This document shows, piece by piece, positions 1 through 12,681 of a stretch of DNA of 64,000 nt. Origin of the DNA: Kappaphycus alvarezii (Eukaryota; Rhodophyta; Florideophyceae; Gigartinales; Solieriaceae); NCBI GenBank assembly GCA_002205965.3, contig NADL03000504.1, positions 1-64,000 of the forward strand, in the 5' to 3' direction. Within the stretch, counting starts at the first letter, position 1. Each line of letters starts with the position of its first letter. The translations under genes and the position numbers were made by a program. The notes beneath the pieces were generated by a model. The model was not told where the DNA came from, searched no databases, and saw only the letters and a program-made list of their open reading frames with translations.

Positions 1-227
1 CGACAAGCACCGTGCAGCACCTCCCTATACTTGATGCACCCGGTCACCACGCCTCCGTTTGTAAGAGCGCGGCAGGGACCGTGAGGCGGCACAACCGGTT
101 ACGCGACACCACTCCCTGCCTCTAGCTCTGTGCTGTCAAAACTCTGTGGATCTTTCTCCTCCTCCCGTTCCGTATCCACTCGCATTGAAGAAGGTCGGTT
201 CTAAAAAAATAAAGTTTGTTCCTTTCT

Positions 228-1070
228 TTAATCAAACTCAAACTCTTTACGTTTAAACTTTACATTACGAAAATAAGATTCAATCCGCCTGCGCCGCTTT
301 TTATGATAGCGCTCCTGAACGTTGCCGCGCCTAGTGGAAATATCCTCGCCAATACAATACAGCCTCGTTTTAAACCACTTTTGTTGAGTGTTTTCTTCTG
401 AGCGCAGAGGATGCATCTGGATGTGAATATTTGACAGCACTGTACAAAGACGAAAAAAGAAATCATAAAGGTCTTCTTTCCAGCGCCACTAACTCCCAAC
501 TACCGCCCAGAATGAGCACAACCACTCGAAAATAATTTTCCACGATAATACGATCAGACGAGATTTTCTTGTTTGCGGCCTCTTCTTTAAGACTTATATT
601 TCTATTACGAGGCTTCTTTTTCGGAATCAATGCCCTGATCAACTCCATCGTCCCTTGGTACCCTTTATCCATTAATACTCTCCAATAGTTTGAGAACTCA
701 CCACAGAGGGGACCAATGTAGGCAATTTTTCTTTCGGAAATTTTCTTCTTGAGGGCGTTTCTGTGGAAGTCAATATTCCGCTGAAAGATTTTCAAATAAG
801 CCACTGACCCAGGTTAATGTGTTGAGCAGTTCAGGGCCTGTTCATTCGGAAGCACAGAAACTTCGGCTTTGAACCCATAAAGCTTGAGTTTCCCACTAAA
901 ATAAACCATCCCTTCCTGCATATTCCCACTCAGCCTATTCGCTTGTTGAAAAGTAACATTAGTAGCGTACCTGGCGGTAGGGTAGTACTTAAAGTTATTT
1001 TTGCCTTGATTTATATGACCGAAAGTAAAAAGGGTCCTATGACGTTCTAAAACTGCTTCGTAAAGAGGAT
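228..1070 (-). pseudogene. PIF/Harbinger-like DDE transposase relic
   Basis: This is a decayed DDE_Tnp_4-type transposase read on the minus strand. In order it shows YYPTARYATNVTFQQAN (near 950-990), GKLKLYGFKAEVSVLPN (near 860-900), PGSVAYLKIF (near 790), WRVLMDKGYQG (near 660), IPKKKPRNRN, SSDRIIVENYF (near 540) and MHPLRSEE near the 3' end. The metal-binding Asp blocks and the late D/E-R-x-x-V-E-N-x-F block are typical of Harbinger-like transposases. A TAA at 814-816 falls where the family has a residue between H and PGS, and the frame changes near 500, so it is inactive as written. By analogy with the three other Harbinger-like units here, a convergent second ORF would lie left of the window start. 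No terminal inverted repeats were found. Family call is firm; exact ends are not. Confidence 0.8.
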
Positions 1071-3444
1071 TAATAAGAAATTAAATGAAATTTATCATTA
1101 TTTTCTCGAACGTTGGGCCTTTCAGGCTGAGGAATTTCGCTAGAAATTCCTACTGGCGTCCCACTTTAAATGCCGTTAAAAGCATACAAAACATATTCTT
1201 TCCCCCTAATTCCCCTTTCTACCAGGCTCTACGTTATAGCGCTCACTGAAAATTGGCTCCACACTTCCCCAAATAGTGTTGAACTCTGAGACATTGGAGT
1301 TGGTCATGTCGTGTACTGCTTTTACGTCGCTCGCTTCATAAAAGATGTCGAAAACAGGGGAAGGGGATGAAGTCTCATCGTCAGTGGAAAAGCCGCTGTC
1401 GCTGCCATCTCATTTCTGTAGCTCCGCTCCACCGCAGCGTCTGCCAGAGTATGCAGCGCATTCGCTGCTTGCTGCTGGATCAGGATAAGGGCGGGTGTTT
1501 CGGGAATTGTTGCTTGCTTTGTGGAGAGCATTTTAGTTAAAGGGTCGCGGAAGGAAGGGGAGGGGCAACCAGATGATACTGTAAGAGGACTGAATGGTGT
1601 TTCTGAGATGGAAGCTATTTGGTATGCGTATATTTGAAATAAATCGTGACAAGATTGAGCTATTTATCAATGGCTAGGTCGTTTACAAAAAATGCGAGCT
1701 TGTTCTTAGAGGTATCCCTCATTTCTAGTTGGTTTGATTGTAAGTTTCCATTTTAGTCACTGTAAGATGCGACTGTCATACTGTACATAATTTTTCTTTT
1801 TTTGCGGATCATTGCGAAATAATCAACAGTACTGCCAGAAATACATTGGCTATTTTGGAGTATCCCTCATCTATGATAGAGGGGTCTATTACACCACTCG
1901 CAGTAAACCACCCAAAAACGTAAACAACGTAAACCACCCCGAAAACGTTCCTCCTTTACCACAGACATATGCAGGTGCAACATGCAAAGTACTGAATATC
2001 CCACTGTAACAAAGCTGAAAGAACTAGGCTTGAATATGCGGAAATACCAGTACTGTACTGTACATTGTCATTGAAACAAGGCATCGTGGATTCAACCTAG
2101 TAAGCCACCCTAAAGTTCTGCACACCGTCCTGTATCTTGTTACATTACCTGACCATTGCCCACTGCAGTGAGACTATCAGCAGAGAGCCCTCGAAATTCA
2201 CAGTCGGCATGGGTAGGCTTCAGCACTAATGACTCTGTATCAATGCAGAGTTGCTCAGTAACTGAGCTGCCTCCAAAAAATCTGCCCTCTAACGCTTTAT
2301 AGGGAACTGCACCGGTTGGTCAGCACAGAATAACACAGAATGCTGCCTGTGTGCAACCAATACGTTACTCTGAAAGCGAAGCTTGTTACTTTTTCCAATT
2401 TTATATTTTCGTTCTCGTGCCATTGCCGCATATCACACGGGTGCCTCTCCAATTTTCTTTGGGTCATTTACATTGCCACGTGTCCTATATCGCCGGATCG
2501 GATTCGCACTACATCCGAAAACACTCGTTGAGCCACATCGCCATCATAACCAGCGTATCCGCGAAACAGAAGGGCTATCTTTCGGCAAGGCCGTTTTTAG
2601 AACAAATTAAAAAGTATCGAGAGATTCCTCGCCAGTCTTCCAACTCATCATTAACAGCGGTAGGAGTATTCGGGCCATCATTCACCGAGGAAAGGGCAAA
2701 CATGCAATGAATATATCAAAAGTTTAAATCCTGCACTTGTAAGGCACCCCTCGTCTTCATGAACTTTGTCTTATTACCTGTTCCTTCTGGACAACACTTT
2801 ACTGTGCAGTGTAGAGTCGCGTCGTGTGAAGGAATAGGTGCAACGTAGATTTTCTCTCATGGTGAATTACGAAACAGACTATTGCTTACTACATGAATTG
2901 CCAACGTCAGGCAATAAAGTTCGATGTTAAGTCTTTACATGATACATTTCCTCGAACGCTTTAACCATCTAACCCTAGTTTTCTACCACACTCGAACAAC
3001 TCTATAAACAGAATAAGCAAAGCTGGAATGTTGTACAATGGAACATAAGGTCTAGCCTGGGCAAGTCAAACTTTGCGGCGATCACTGCTCTGGCCTCTGA
3101 CCCCTCTTGAGCTTGCTGAGAATTTAGTTCAACGCTAACCCTCTTCTCAAGGATACGCCAAGTATTGCAATCAAATGAAAAAGCTCTAATCGTTGATAAG
3201 AAGAGCTGTGAGAGTCATATCGTCCTCACTCACAACGAATCCAACCCATCGTAAATGATTCCTAACTATTTCCTTTGGATATGTTCCCACTACGGGGAAA
3301 TTAACATGATCCACATTTGTACAAAAAGAAAGTAAGATTAACCCATTCTACAGAAAGTACACGACTCTTCAACTATCAATGCTGCAATTATTCTGTCCTC
3401 TTGCACCTTAAATTACCACTCAGAAGCGCGCGGAAGCTTCATTC
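1071..3444. other. No recognisable gene
   Basis: Open frames here are short and match nothing I recognise. A TACTGTACTGTAC run lies at 2051-2063. The segment may include the 5' flank of the Harbinger-like relic to its left. I see no RNA gene. Confidence 0.5.
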
Positions 3445-3820
3445 TGATGAGTGAGGATCTCAGCTCTTGAGAATTCGAATCCGTCCCGTTGATTGCCACT
3501 GCATCAAAGTGAGTAACCGCCCGTTCGCGTATTCGTGAATTTGAAATATAACCATTGTCCAGGTATGTGACGACCTTCAAGTATGAGACCATCAAAAACC
3601 GTACAATCAATGCTTGAGTTTGTAACTTTGATTTTGATTGTATCAAATTCTGAAGGTGATGTTCATACTAGTATATATAGCGAGCTAGTCATTGTAAAAA
3701 CTCAGGACTGCATCAGAGATTGAAGCAGAAAGATAGAGCAGAGCCAGAATCACTTGCAGTAGAATACGGTACCTAACTTTCCTTTCTAGATCTCAGTTTA
3801 CCACAGTATTTGTTGCTACA
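3445..3820 (+). repeat. Left LTR of copia element
   Basis: Direct repeat partner of 10515-10890. Both start TGATGAGTGAGGAT and share long blocks including TGAATTTGAAATATAACC. A TATATATAG promoter-like box lies near 3675. It ends GCTACA, giving the usual TG...CA ends. The two LTRs differ by scattered changes and small gaps. Confidence 0.85.
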
Positions 3821-5064
3821 GTGGTAACATCGGTATCGTTTCTTAATATGGGAGAAAATAAGGAAGAGAATCCGAAATTAAATGGCAGGCCTGAGGGGAG
3901 CTTGCATCTTCGGCGCCTAAGAAGTGATGCAGTTTTTGAAAATGGCGACTGTATGGGCATTCTAGATGGTACTGAAATTGTTCTTGTTGATGACGAAGTC
4001 GCATTGGAAAAGCTTAATAAGAAAAAAAAGGGAGCAATGGCTCTGATGGTGCTAGTGTTGGGTGATAGACACTTCAAAGCAGTACAAAAGTACTCTAAGG
4101 AACCCTGTGAATTGTGGCAGAAACTAACGGCCAGATATACCCGTAAATGAACAAGTAACAAATTAAGCTTCTTGAATAAAATGTTCTCTCAGACATTAGA
4201 GGTTGGTTAAGTAATCGCAGACCACATTGGTGATTTGGAGCTTTTTTTCACAAAGCTCGTGAACGCTGGAGCGAAAATAAACGAACTGATGCAACTATCA
4301 ATTCTTTGGCGTCGGTCAAAGGACGTGATGAATACGACGCAACTGTGGCTACCATTAAGACAATGAAAGAGGAGAATAACACGTGGGAAACAGCTACCAA
4401 TGGGATAATTAACGAGTACAGGGAGGAATCCTCATCAAGTGAGAAAGAGTGCAAGCGCGCACCTCTTGCAGCTGCTGCAAAAAGTAGCAGGAAGTGCTCT
4501 AAATGTGGAAAAATCGGCCATATAGCTGCGAACTTCAGAAGCCACTTGTATAATCGTGGAGCCAGGTTTAATCAGAAAGGTAAACTACAACTTGGAAAGG
4601 AACAAGGCGTTGTAACAAAGTCTGAAATTGCTTTCTTCAAGACAGAAAATGCTCCAGTACTGGCTACTACAGCTGTTGAGCATGATGACGTGTTCTCGAA
4701 AGGTTTTATCATTGATAGCAGTGCCACGCACCACATATTTTGTGATCGCTATATGTTTACAAACCTATACTTATTTTAAGAGAAAAAAATTCAGCTTGGA
4801 AACAAAAGGCTCTTAAAAGTGAATATCGAGGAACAGTGAGCCTGATCTCAGGAGTGAATGTAGTACATCGGCTTACACCGCTTTTATTGGAACTCTCAAG
4901 CGTACCATTCATCAGCATTATGTTGATCAGGATCCCCATTGAGGCCTCCCCAGATAATCTAGATTTTCTTACATTTAACTGTTACTGTCAGCCTTGGTAC
5001 ACGCGGACTGTTTACAGTTAGCCCAGGTCCATCATTCAAGTCCAACGGTGCGTGCAATCACATT

Positions 5065-6810
5065 TAGGGATGAACATGGTTCGAAAAAGGTTTGATTTAT
5101 GGTAATTTATTTGCCGAAACAGGCTATGAACCACTGCGAGGGAACATTAGAAAGTGCGCCCATGGCCAGGTTCATTTCGAAACTGAGCATCTACAAAAAC
5201 TTGTGTGTTGGGCGCTGCTCCATGATTAAAATCGTCGCATGCGAGTCGAACTGTTTCCAACTGTGGTTTAAACTGCGGTCCAGTATCAAATTTGATCAGC
5301 ACTGTGCTGTGTAGTACTCTATGGTACAGTACAGTACAGTTTGAACACTGCAAAATGTGGGATTCCGCAAAGGCGTGTATGACATCATAAGCGGTTGTCT
5401 TATTGTATCCGACGAGCATCATAGCTTATGTATTTAATCATACAGTCTGCGTACTGTACTGTACGCACGGTATTCACGAAATGGCAGACATTTTTAGGAC
5501 CTAAATTAATCAAATATGTAGTTTTATGAAAGGCTACTGTAATAATTCATAGTTTCTGTTCAGAGAGAAAGAATGTATTGTATTCAATGCTCAATCCTTC
5601 CCCACAGCACCTTTCAATTCCCAAGCTTTTGACAAGCGTTTGCGAAGAGTTATCGAGCAAGTTAACCGGAAGATGTACGACATCGTGTGGCTACACGCAA
5701 TGCTGCCATTCCGCCACAGTGGACTCGGGCTCATACCATGCACTTTCATCAACTTCATCGCCTATACGGGCTCGAATCTGACGAACATGCACCTCATTTC
5801 GCGACTTCTGCACACAAACTCCACGCATTTCGCCATGCATCTGGCTCCATCTTTGGACACCCTGGCCACGAGTTTGGACCTCCAAGCAGAAAAACGATTA
5901 GATGCAATTTTGGCACGCCTCAACTACCCCGACCACAACGCCGCTCGGTCAATTCAGGAAGAGATCACACGTCATCTAAATCTTTCCCGCCTCTCTCTGC
6001 TTCACACATCTGTCCTTACCACCTCTTCTTCGCATCGTTTTACTCGGCTGGCCTCGATGGATGGATATCTCTCAGCACTAACACGAGCCGAACGGCTTAG
6101 AAGGGAACCTCTCGTCGGCACGCAAAACCGGCCGTTCAGTGCGGTGAACTTAAGCGTGCACATTTGAAGACAAGCTCCGTCTCTGGTTGTGGCGTTGGCG
6201 TATTACCTTGGAAGCACAATTTTACTCATAGGTGAAACAGAACTATTACATCCAGCATTGTTTCAGTTGCTTGCGCCCTGCCCAGGCTGTTTTGCATCTC
6301 TGGATGGGGACATGTTGAGCAGTAGGGCGGTGAGATGGATAGAGTAGAAAGCATGGTTTCTTTAGGATGGTTGACGGCAACTATTTCGTAATGTTCAGTA
6401 CAGCACTGTGTGGAACTGTTACTGTAACAGTACCTGTAATTGTACCAGTATGAGGTTTATATATCTTTGAGGCCCCTTGCACGGGAACAGTCGCTGAAGG
6501 TGAGCATTCATGTCTGTCTGAGCTGTTTGGTGTTCAGACTGTACGATATGTGCCCATTGTACGGAATTTGCGTTTGAAACGCTGTAAACCGCGGTTTAAA
6601 ACGGTTCGTAACAGTATCGGAGCAAATCTCCAATGATTTCATTACTGTAGCAGGAATTAGACTGCTAACTAGACTGCCCCATCCCATCCGGACCGTTTGA
6701 GGCTGGAAAATTAGCAACTGCTTGCCAACGTTAATATTAGTTACAAAAACGGGCCATTTGTCGGTTCAAACCGGTTCATTATCGGTCCCATCAAACCATG
6801 TCCATCCCTA
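5065..6810. mobile_element. hAT-like non-autonomous DNA element nested in copia element
   Basis: The ends form terminal inverted repeats that agree at 18 of 20 positions, consensus TAGGGATGRACATGGTTYGA (5065-5084 and the complement of 6791-6810). TAGGGATG-type ends are characteristic of the hAT superfamily. The candidate 8-bp target duplication (ATCACATT and GTCACGCG) matches at only four positions, so it is worn or wrong. No hAT transposase is visible inside. Instead there is a fragment resembling the C-terminal part of a non-LTR-type polymerase and several TACAGTAC runs. It lies within a roughly 2.4-kb interruption of the copia element whose remaining flanks (4.9-5.06 and 6.81-7.34 kb) I could not assign. 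Confidence 0.65.
5605..6167 (+). pseudogene. Retroelement polymerase C-terminal fragment
   Basis: The frame from 5640 contains LPFRHSGLGLIP followed by FINFIAYTGSNL, which resembles the LP-x-R-x-GGLGL block downstream of the reverse transcriptase core in several LINE-type polymerases. No catalytic reverse transcriptase motif is present, so this is at most a 3' fragment. It lies wholly inside the hAT-like element, suggesting capture or an earlier insertion. It could also be a chance resemblance: the match rests on one motif and general composition. Confidence 0.4.
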
Positions 6811-8063
6811 GTCACGCGTGGACTGATGGCAGGTACCGTGGTGGGATTCCGTACAGTACGTGGACTCCTACTTGCTGATCGGGAATTACACTAGATTTTA
6901 CCTTTTTATAGTTACCCTTTGATTTACTGCCATTAGGACATATTTTTCTTAGACCGTAGATAGCCTTTTGTTACTTGTTATATTCTACACTAGAGTACCT
7001 GCCGTAAAGGAACCAGTCTTCGGCCTAGCCTCTGCATACCTGTCCTTAGACTTCTCCCTTCGGGCTCGCCCCTGGCTTCGTCGACACTGGTCTTTCTACC
7101 GTTCGGGCTAGAACCTCGTTGTTGTGCGTGGCACCCCCCGCGTCCGTTTATCCGTTTTACAGTCGCAGTTATCCCTTGACATCCGCGCTAGTCGCTTTCT
7201 ACCAAGCTGCCGCCCCCTTTCTCTCTCCCTCTCGCGCAAGCCGCGTAACCAACACGGATACCCGCCTTCTCAAAGAAGTGAGGTTTATTCACTAACTCTT
7301 TCGCAGTCCGGCTTGCGTCTCATGATATCAATACAGTGAGCAAACAATGAATCCAACTAAAGGACCTACAATGTGTCTCAATATGCTGTACGTCCCTCGC
7401 TTGGAAAGGATGGATATACGAGTTATTATTGAAGATGGTGGTTCCACTTTTGGTGAAGCTCTTAATGATGATACACAAGCACATGCCACTTTAGGAGAAA
7501 CTGGGCTCTCCACAGTTAATTCGAAAATTGTTACAGACGTTGAAAGTATGACAGTAGCAGGTACCTTTGGAGGCCAAATGAGTCTTTGAAAAAACGCCAA
7601 TTTTCTGAGATGAAGGCCACTCAGACGAAAGCATCTTGCATATTCGTCTTGGTCACGTAAGTGAAAATAGGGTAAGGGAGATGATGAGGAGTTCTCAACT
7701 GGTTGTACTTAATTCAACTGAACAAGACCATATATAATGTTACCATTTTGCAGAAGGAAAACAGACACACAACCCACACCAAGGAAATTTAGTACCAGTC
7801 AACTCTTCAGTGGGGGATATCATTTTTATGGATGTTTGCGGTCCTCCACAGGAAGCGACCTGGGGGCACCCGAGGTATTTTCGCTTTTCATTGATGGCGC
7901 TTCAAGGTACGTTTGGGATACTACTCTTAAGCATAAAAGTGACACAGTGCGAGAGATAAGAGCATATATCAACAGATTTTGCACTTTAAATGGTAGCAGT
8001 ATCAATAAGATACACACAGACAATGGTGTTTAATTTTTGAACAATTCTGTATCCAATGTTTTG

Positions 8064-8154
8064 GCGAAAGAGGGGATCAGTCAAGCGAAAGAGGGGATCA
8101 GTCAAGCAAAAGAGGGATCAATCAAGCGAAAGAGGGGATCAATCATTCGTTGAC
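8064..8154 (+). repeat. Four-copy short tandem repeat
   Basis: Four consecutive copies of a unit of about 22 bp containing GAAAGAGGGGATCA, with small differences between copies. It lies within the integrase part of the copia element and looks like local replication slippage after the element was already dead. Confidence 0.9.
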
Positions 8155-8999
8155 ATCCCCATATAATCCCCAATCTAATGGGATAGTTGCAAGAAAGAAT
8201 CTTAATATTAATGATCGTGATTGATGTATGCTATCAAATGCCAACTTAAGCAAAAAGTTCTAGAGAGAGGCAGTTTTGACTGTAGTAGACGTACAAAATG
8301 TTATCCCAACAAGGTATCTTTGGAATAAGACACCATTTGAGGTCCCCAATAGGAATCCACCTAACGTCTCAAGTTATCGTGTGTTTGGCTTGAAGCTCTG
8401 GTAACAATGCCATATCAATAGCTTAGGAAGCTTGAATTTTAAGATAAAGCGTATGAATTTAATGGGTTCCGTTGGAAATTCAATGCACCGGATGTTTGAT
8501 CCGAACACGAAACGTATTGAGTAAATGAGGCATGAACGCTTTAATGAATTATTATACCATGGATACCCGGAAAAAGGGCATTCACCAAGGTCATAAAAAC
8601 CTGAAAAATATATCACCAATAACATTACTGCTGACGATATTAATGGTTCAAACGAGACTTTTCGTACACTAGATGACCTGGAACAGATACTGTTGGATGA
8701 TGATGATGATGATAGCCCCATGCATATTGATGAAGATGAAGACCATGGTCTTGCAACTAATGGTAACGTACCTGCTAATGAGATTAATGGAGTGAGCTCT
8801 GGTGTGCGACTAGATAATAATGGAACGGTGCCTCGACGAAGCTCCAGGGCTTGAAAATCTAGCCCTAAGTACGTTGATGCTACAGTAATTGCTACTAAGA
8901 GGAGAACAATATATTCTGATAATGAGCCATCCATGGCAATGGCGCTGAAGTCGCCTGATAGCGATAACTAGAATGAAGATATAAATACTGAGATGGCTT

Positions 9000-10330
9000 T
9001 ATTACGTGAGAGGAGAGCATGGGAGCTTTTACCCCGCCCAAATGGGAAGAACATATTACCGAACAAGTTTATTATGCGATGGAAGTAGGGGGCAGATGGA
9101 TTCGTTGACAAATATAAGGCTATATTTGTTGTACTCGGATGCAATCAGAAGGGCGGTGACTACAAAATGCTGTCCTCACCTGTACTGGACTTCACTAAAG
9201 TACGGCTTGCAACTGCTATAGCAGGGTTACAAAAGGCGCATGTGCATTAGATGGGTGTGTGCAGTGCATTTCTACATGGAGACTTGAGTGAGGAACTCTA
9301 CATGACACAGCGTAAAGGCTTTGAAGACTATGAGAAACCAAACCATGTGTGAAAACTGCGCAAATGTATTACGGTCTAACACAAGCACCAAGATTGTAGT
9401 ACTTCCATCTGCACAAGAAGCTTGTAGAGCTTGGTTTCTGCAAATTCAATCATACTGAAAGTGCTTTGGCACTTGAGAGTAGCAGCAGTAAGACCTTTAT
9501 CATGTCGTATGTTGACGACATGTTAATGATATATGACAGTGAAACACTATTGGCTGATACAAAGAAGTCACTGACTACTTCGTTTAAATCAGAGATCTAC
9601 GCGTCCTTAAAGAGTTCCATGGAGTGAGAACGGGAAGGAAAAGGGGTGAGAAAATTCATATATCTCAAGATAAGTTTGTTTCAAACCTTTTGACTGAGTT
9701 TGATAGGAGAAACTTCAAGCCAGTATCTTATTGTGAAATTAAGACCACCTAAAAGTGAGGTAAATGAGATCTGTAATATTTGATATCTGGGAAGCGACTT
9801 AAATCATGATTTACTTAAGCACTAGCTAGAAACCGTCCAGATATATCAGTCGCAGCAGGAATCTTAAGCCGATATGTTAGCAACCCCGAACCACTCACTG
9901 GAAGGCATTCAAGCGGATTATGAGATATCTGAAGGGAACAGATACGGTTGTATTACATCTGAGGGCACAGGATTCTATGCTGTCTGGACATGCAGGCTCT
10001 GATTCGGATGGTGCTGCAGATCGATACTCTGTCAGTGGGCATGTGATTTTACTTGGTGGAGCCCCCGTCTCCTGGAAGTCATCCAAGCAAACGTGTATTG
10101 CTTTATCAAGCACAGAGGCAGAATACATCATTTTATCTGCTGCAACACGTGAATTAACACGGCTTCGCAATCTATTGTAGGATATGGGGCTTGCTTGGAC
10201 TCAAGCAACCTCTATTTTTCAGAAAAATGATGAATCCGCTGCATGGGCTCAAGATATGTCCAACTTTAAGCAAAACAAACACATAGATATCCGTCTCAGC
10301 CATGTTCGTGACTTGGTTTAGAAAGGACTC
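9000..10330 (+). pseudogene. Copia reverse transcriptase and RNase H remnants
   Basis: This is the 3' part of the fossil copia pol. A reverse transcriptase active-site block, SYVDDMLMIYD, reads near 9508-9540. An RNase H region with CIALSSTEAEYIILSAATRE near 10090-10150 is followed by a QNKHIDIRLSHVRD block near 10272-10312, the usual order in Ty1/copia elements. The region is broken in several places and belongs to the element bounded by the LTRs at 3445 and 10890. Confidence 0.8.
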
Positions 10331-10514
10331 ATCAGGATAGAAGCAATAATTACTTCTGGGATGCTTGAAGACTGCCTAGAAAAGCCTCTGTACGGACCCA
10401 AATTAAAAGTCAGCGTTGCTAATATTCAACTTTCTAATGTTGCCCCGAGTGGGAGATCAGGAGTAGATCAAGAAGAACAAATTAACTCGCAAGAAAGCTT
10501 CGATACAGAAGGGG

Positions 10515-10890
10515 TGATGAGTGAGGATATCAGGTTGTGAGAATCCGAATCCGTCCTGTTGATTGTCACTACATAAAAGTGAGTATCCGCCCGTTCGCGT
10601 ATTCGTGAATTTGAAATATAACCGTTGTTCAGGTCTGTAACGACCTTCAAGTATGAAACCATCAAAAACCGTACAACCCATGCTTGACTTTGTAGTTCTG
10701 ACTTTGACTGTATCAACTGCTGATGATGATATTAATAGTAGCAAAAATAGCGAGCTAGTAGTTGTAAAAACTCAGCTATGCATTGGAGATTTAAGCAGAA
10801 GGCAGAGCAGAGCCAGAATCCTTTGCAGTAGACTCAAATACCAACCTTTCCTTTCAAGATCTCGGTTGACCACATAATCTTTTGCTAGAA
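10515..10890 (+). repeat. Right LTR of copia element
   Basis: Direct repeat of 3445-3820 and of the same length. A purine-rich GAAGGGG precedes it as the polypurine tract, and AATTC follows as a worn target duplication. Confidence 0.85.
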
Positions 10891-11956
10891 ATTCTGTAGC
10901 AGTTCGTTAGGTTTACTCACTATTGGATTCTATTATTGGAAAAAAAGTTGGGGAAATGTGAAAGAACAAACGTTCGGAGACGCTTTGGACTGCTGGTAGG
11001 TGTAGTAGTGTGGGGGTGGCAACGAAGATGCGGCACACCTACGGTTAGGCTCCGAGTCAACGCGGAGCGTGTTTGGAACGCGACAGGACGACAACGTGGG
11101 GAGATTACTCTTCGAATTAGTCCTGCACCACAGTGCCTAACCTTATATCAGTCATGAGAATACGGAATTTGATGTCCCGTTACGAGGATGGCGACAGAGG
11201 GGCGAGGCAGCTGCTACTAACACTATGGTATCATGACTACAGATATGTCATCGGAACCGACGAGTAGCCTCTGAAAGAAGCAGAAGTCCTTTCGTAGTCA
11301 TAAGGCACAACGGCCTCTACCTTTCCCTGACAAAGCGCAAGGTTTGGTGGCCTACTTCACTACGGCTCTCCGTCCATAAGCTTTAGAAGCCAGAACATAG
11401 TAAGTATACAGCGACGGGACTCGTATTCTTAACGATACGATAAGCTCGATAGCATTCATTCAACAGTATTTCTGCGAACAAGTCAAGTCCCTAAAGCTCT
11501 TTCTGGCAGCAATTTCCGACCTCGAGGACACACAAGTGGCGCTTCAGCTCATCCGAAAATGCTTCGGCGTGAAGCAGAGAGATAGGCAGCCGGGGCGCTG
11601 GTAAAGGAACAGTAGAGACGATGGTAGTGGGTTTCAGAAAGTTGGGGGCAAAGGGTGTATGGAGTGTACCTGGATTCCAACGAGAATCCAGATGAGTCCC
11701 CTTTTAAAGACAGTACGGCAGCTCCTGTAAACAACTCTCAGAGTTGTGTTAGCTCAGTAGAAAACACTAGAAAGTAGAGCTGTAACTAGAAAGTAGATGT
11801 AACTAAATAATAGTACTATCTAGAACATAAAAAAGACGATGAAGTGGGGCTCCACGTCAAATAAAAATACTGTAGAGAAAATAAATACTCAGCAATAAAA
11901 CCGCTACCCGGTTACATACAGCTTCTAGATTCTTCCAAGAGTGATGTACTTTCTCT
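10891..11956. other. Unassigned stretch with one coding-like open segment
   Basis: Between the copia element and the fold-back repeat. A plus-strand open segment at about 11417-11602 reads with balanced composition, including IAFIQQYFCEQVKSLKLF and ALQLIRKCFGVKQRDRQ, then stops. It has no nearby ATG and begins after a possible AG acceptor. I do not recognise it; it could be an exon of a lost gene or a fragment of a retroelement gag. Nothing else is supported here. Confidence 0.3.
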
Positions 11957-12030
11957 GTTACACCACTGTGTAATAGAGAATTGGAATAGCGACAGCGAAC
12001 AAGTCTCTGTGTAACAATGTCTCTGTTCCT
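11957..12030. repeat. Fold-back repeat unit, left of chromovirus
   Basis: This begins GTTACACCACTGTGTAAT and continues about 50 bp nearly identical to 18640-18690, on the far side of the LTR element. It then runs GTGTAACAATGTCTCT, the reverse complement of 18710-18725. The chromovirus therefore appears to lie inside a locally duplicated fold-back sequence. Confidence 0.7.
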
Positions 12031-12531
12031 GTTGCGATTATGCCCATAAATCACCAAATACCCTGACAGTATCCCTCCGGTAACCTGTACCAAGGATTTA
12101 CGCAGTAAGCAGACACCATTGCAACTTGTGCACTGTACTCACGCACCAGTGTAAAAGCATAATATCATACCTCTTTGTACCTAGCCAATGACATGGATCC
12201 ATCATGGCTATCTCGCATGGTTCTCGAAACATTTCGCACCCACCAATCAGCAACCACTTTATGCCTCCTTGCCAATTGGACCAATGGTACTTTGCCATGA
12301 TGTTTGTTGCTGTCTGTTATACTGATGGACCTTCAGAACCTTGTAGTTTGATACCTCTGGGTCGCATTTTCTAGAATACCTTTGAATTCAGTACCGTTTA
12401 GTTACAATTTATCTCTGCTGGTGTTGAGTACTTTTTCTATATAAACCCTGGTCTGATGTCCGGCCTGATTACCGGAAGCATCAACCAACAGTTCAACCAT
12501 CGATTACCTTTTGTGCGCTCAACACCCCACA
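12031..12531 (+). repeat. Left LTR of chromovirus
   Basis: It begins TGTTGCGATTATGCCC and ends AACACCCCACA. Differences from the right LTR cluster near 12100-12120, plus one close to the 3' end. A TATATAA box lies near 12439 and probably serves the element's promoter. Confidence 0.93.
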
Positions 12532-12533
12532 TT

Positions 12534-12547
12534 TGGTAGCATCGCAT
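12534..12547 (+). promoter_or_regulatory. Primer-binding site
   Basis: TGGTAGCATCGCAT begins two bases after the left LTR. TGGTAGC-type sites pair with the 3' end of a host tRNA, often the initiator Met tRNA, to prime minus-strand synthesis. The exact tRNA cannot be named without the host tRNA set. Confidence 0.6.
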
Positions 12548-12681
12548 ATTCGTTTGTCAGTACTGCGAGTTCTTCCAATCCGACAGTAAGTTAAAATCTC
12601 TATTAGATTTGACGTTCTGCCCGATTGCAAGCAGAGACTAACATTTTGTTTTTTACTCTGATTCTTTTTGAATAACGCTCA

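Larger units (their letters stand above)
3445..10890 (+). mobile_element. Ty1/copia LTR retrotransposon, broken, with nested insertion
   Basis: A fossil Ty1/copia element bounded by two related 376-bp LTRs. Parts in order on the plus strand: gag-like coding (about 3840-4150), a CCHC knuckle CSKCGKIGHIAANF near 4500, a protease-like block FIIDSSATHHIFC near 4710, a GAG-pre-integrase block near 7620-7690, integrase core remnants (about 7800-8400), copia reverse transcriptase (about 9000-9560) and RNase H ending with CIALSSTEAEYIILS near 10100. A primer-binding-like TGGTAACATCGG follows the left LTR and a purine run GAAGGGG precedes the right LTR. The flanks CATTC and AATTC look like a worn target-site duplication. 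The coding region is interrupted between about 4.9 and 7.34 kb by other repeats, including a hAT-like element. It is clearly broken, with many breaks. LTR divergence suggests middle age. Confidence 0.85.

Noticed and set aside
1322-1531. Second ORF for the left-edge Harbinger-like relic
   Set aside because: A 69-codon minus-strand frame with no SANT features, on the wrong side for the convergent layout seen in the other units.
5057-6818. Clean 8-bp target duplication around the hAT-like element
   Set aside because: ATCACATT and GTCACGCG agree at only four positions, which is not enough to claim.
8064-8154. CRISPR-like array
   Set aside because: Units are contiguous with no spacers and lie inside a dead retroelement of a eukaryote; it is a simple tandem repeat.
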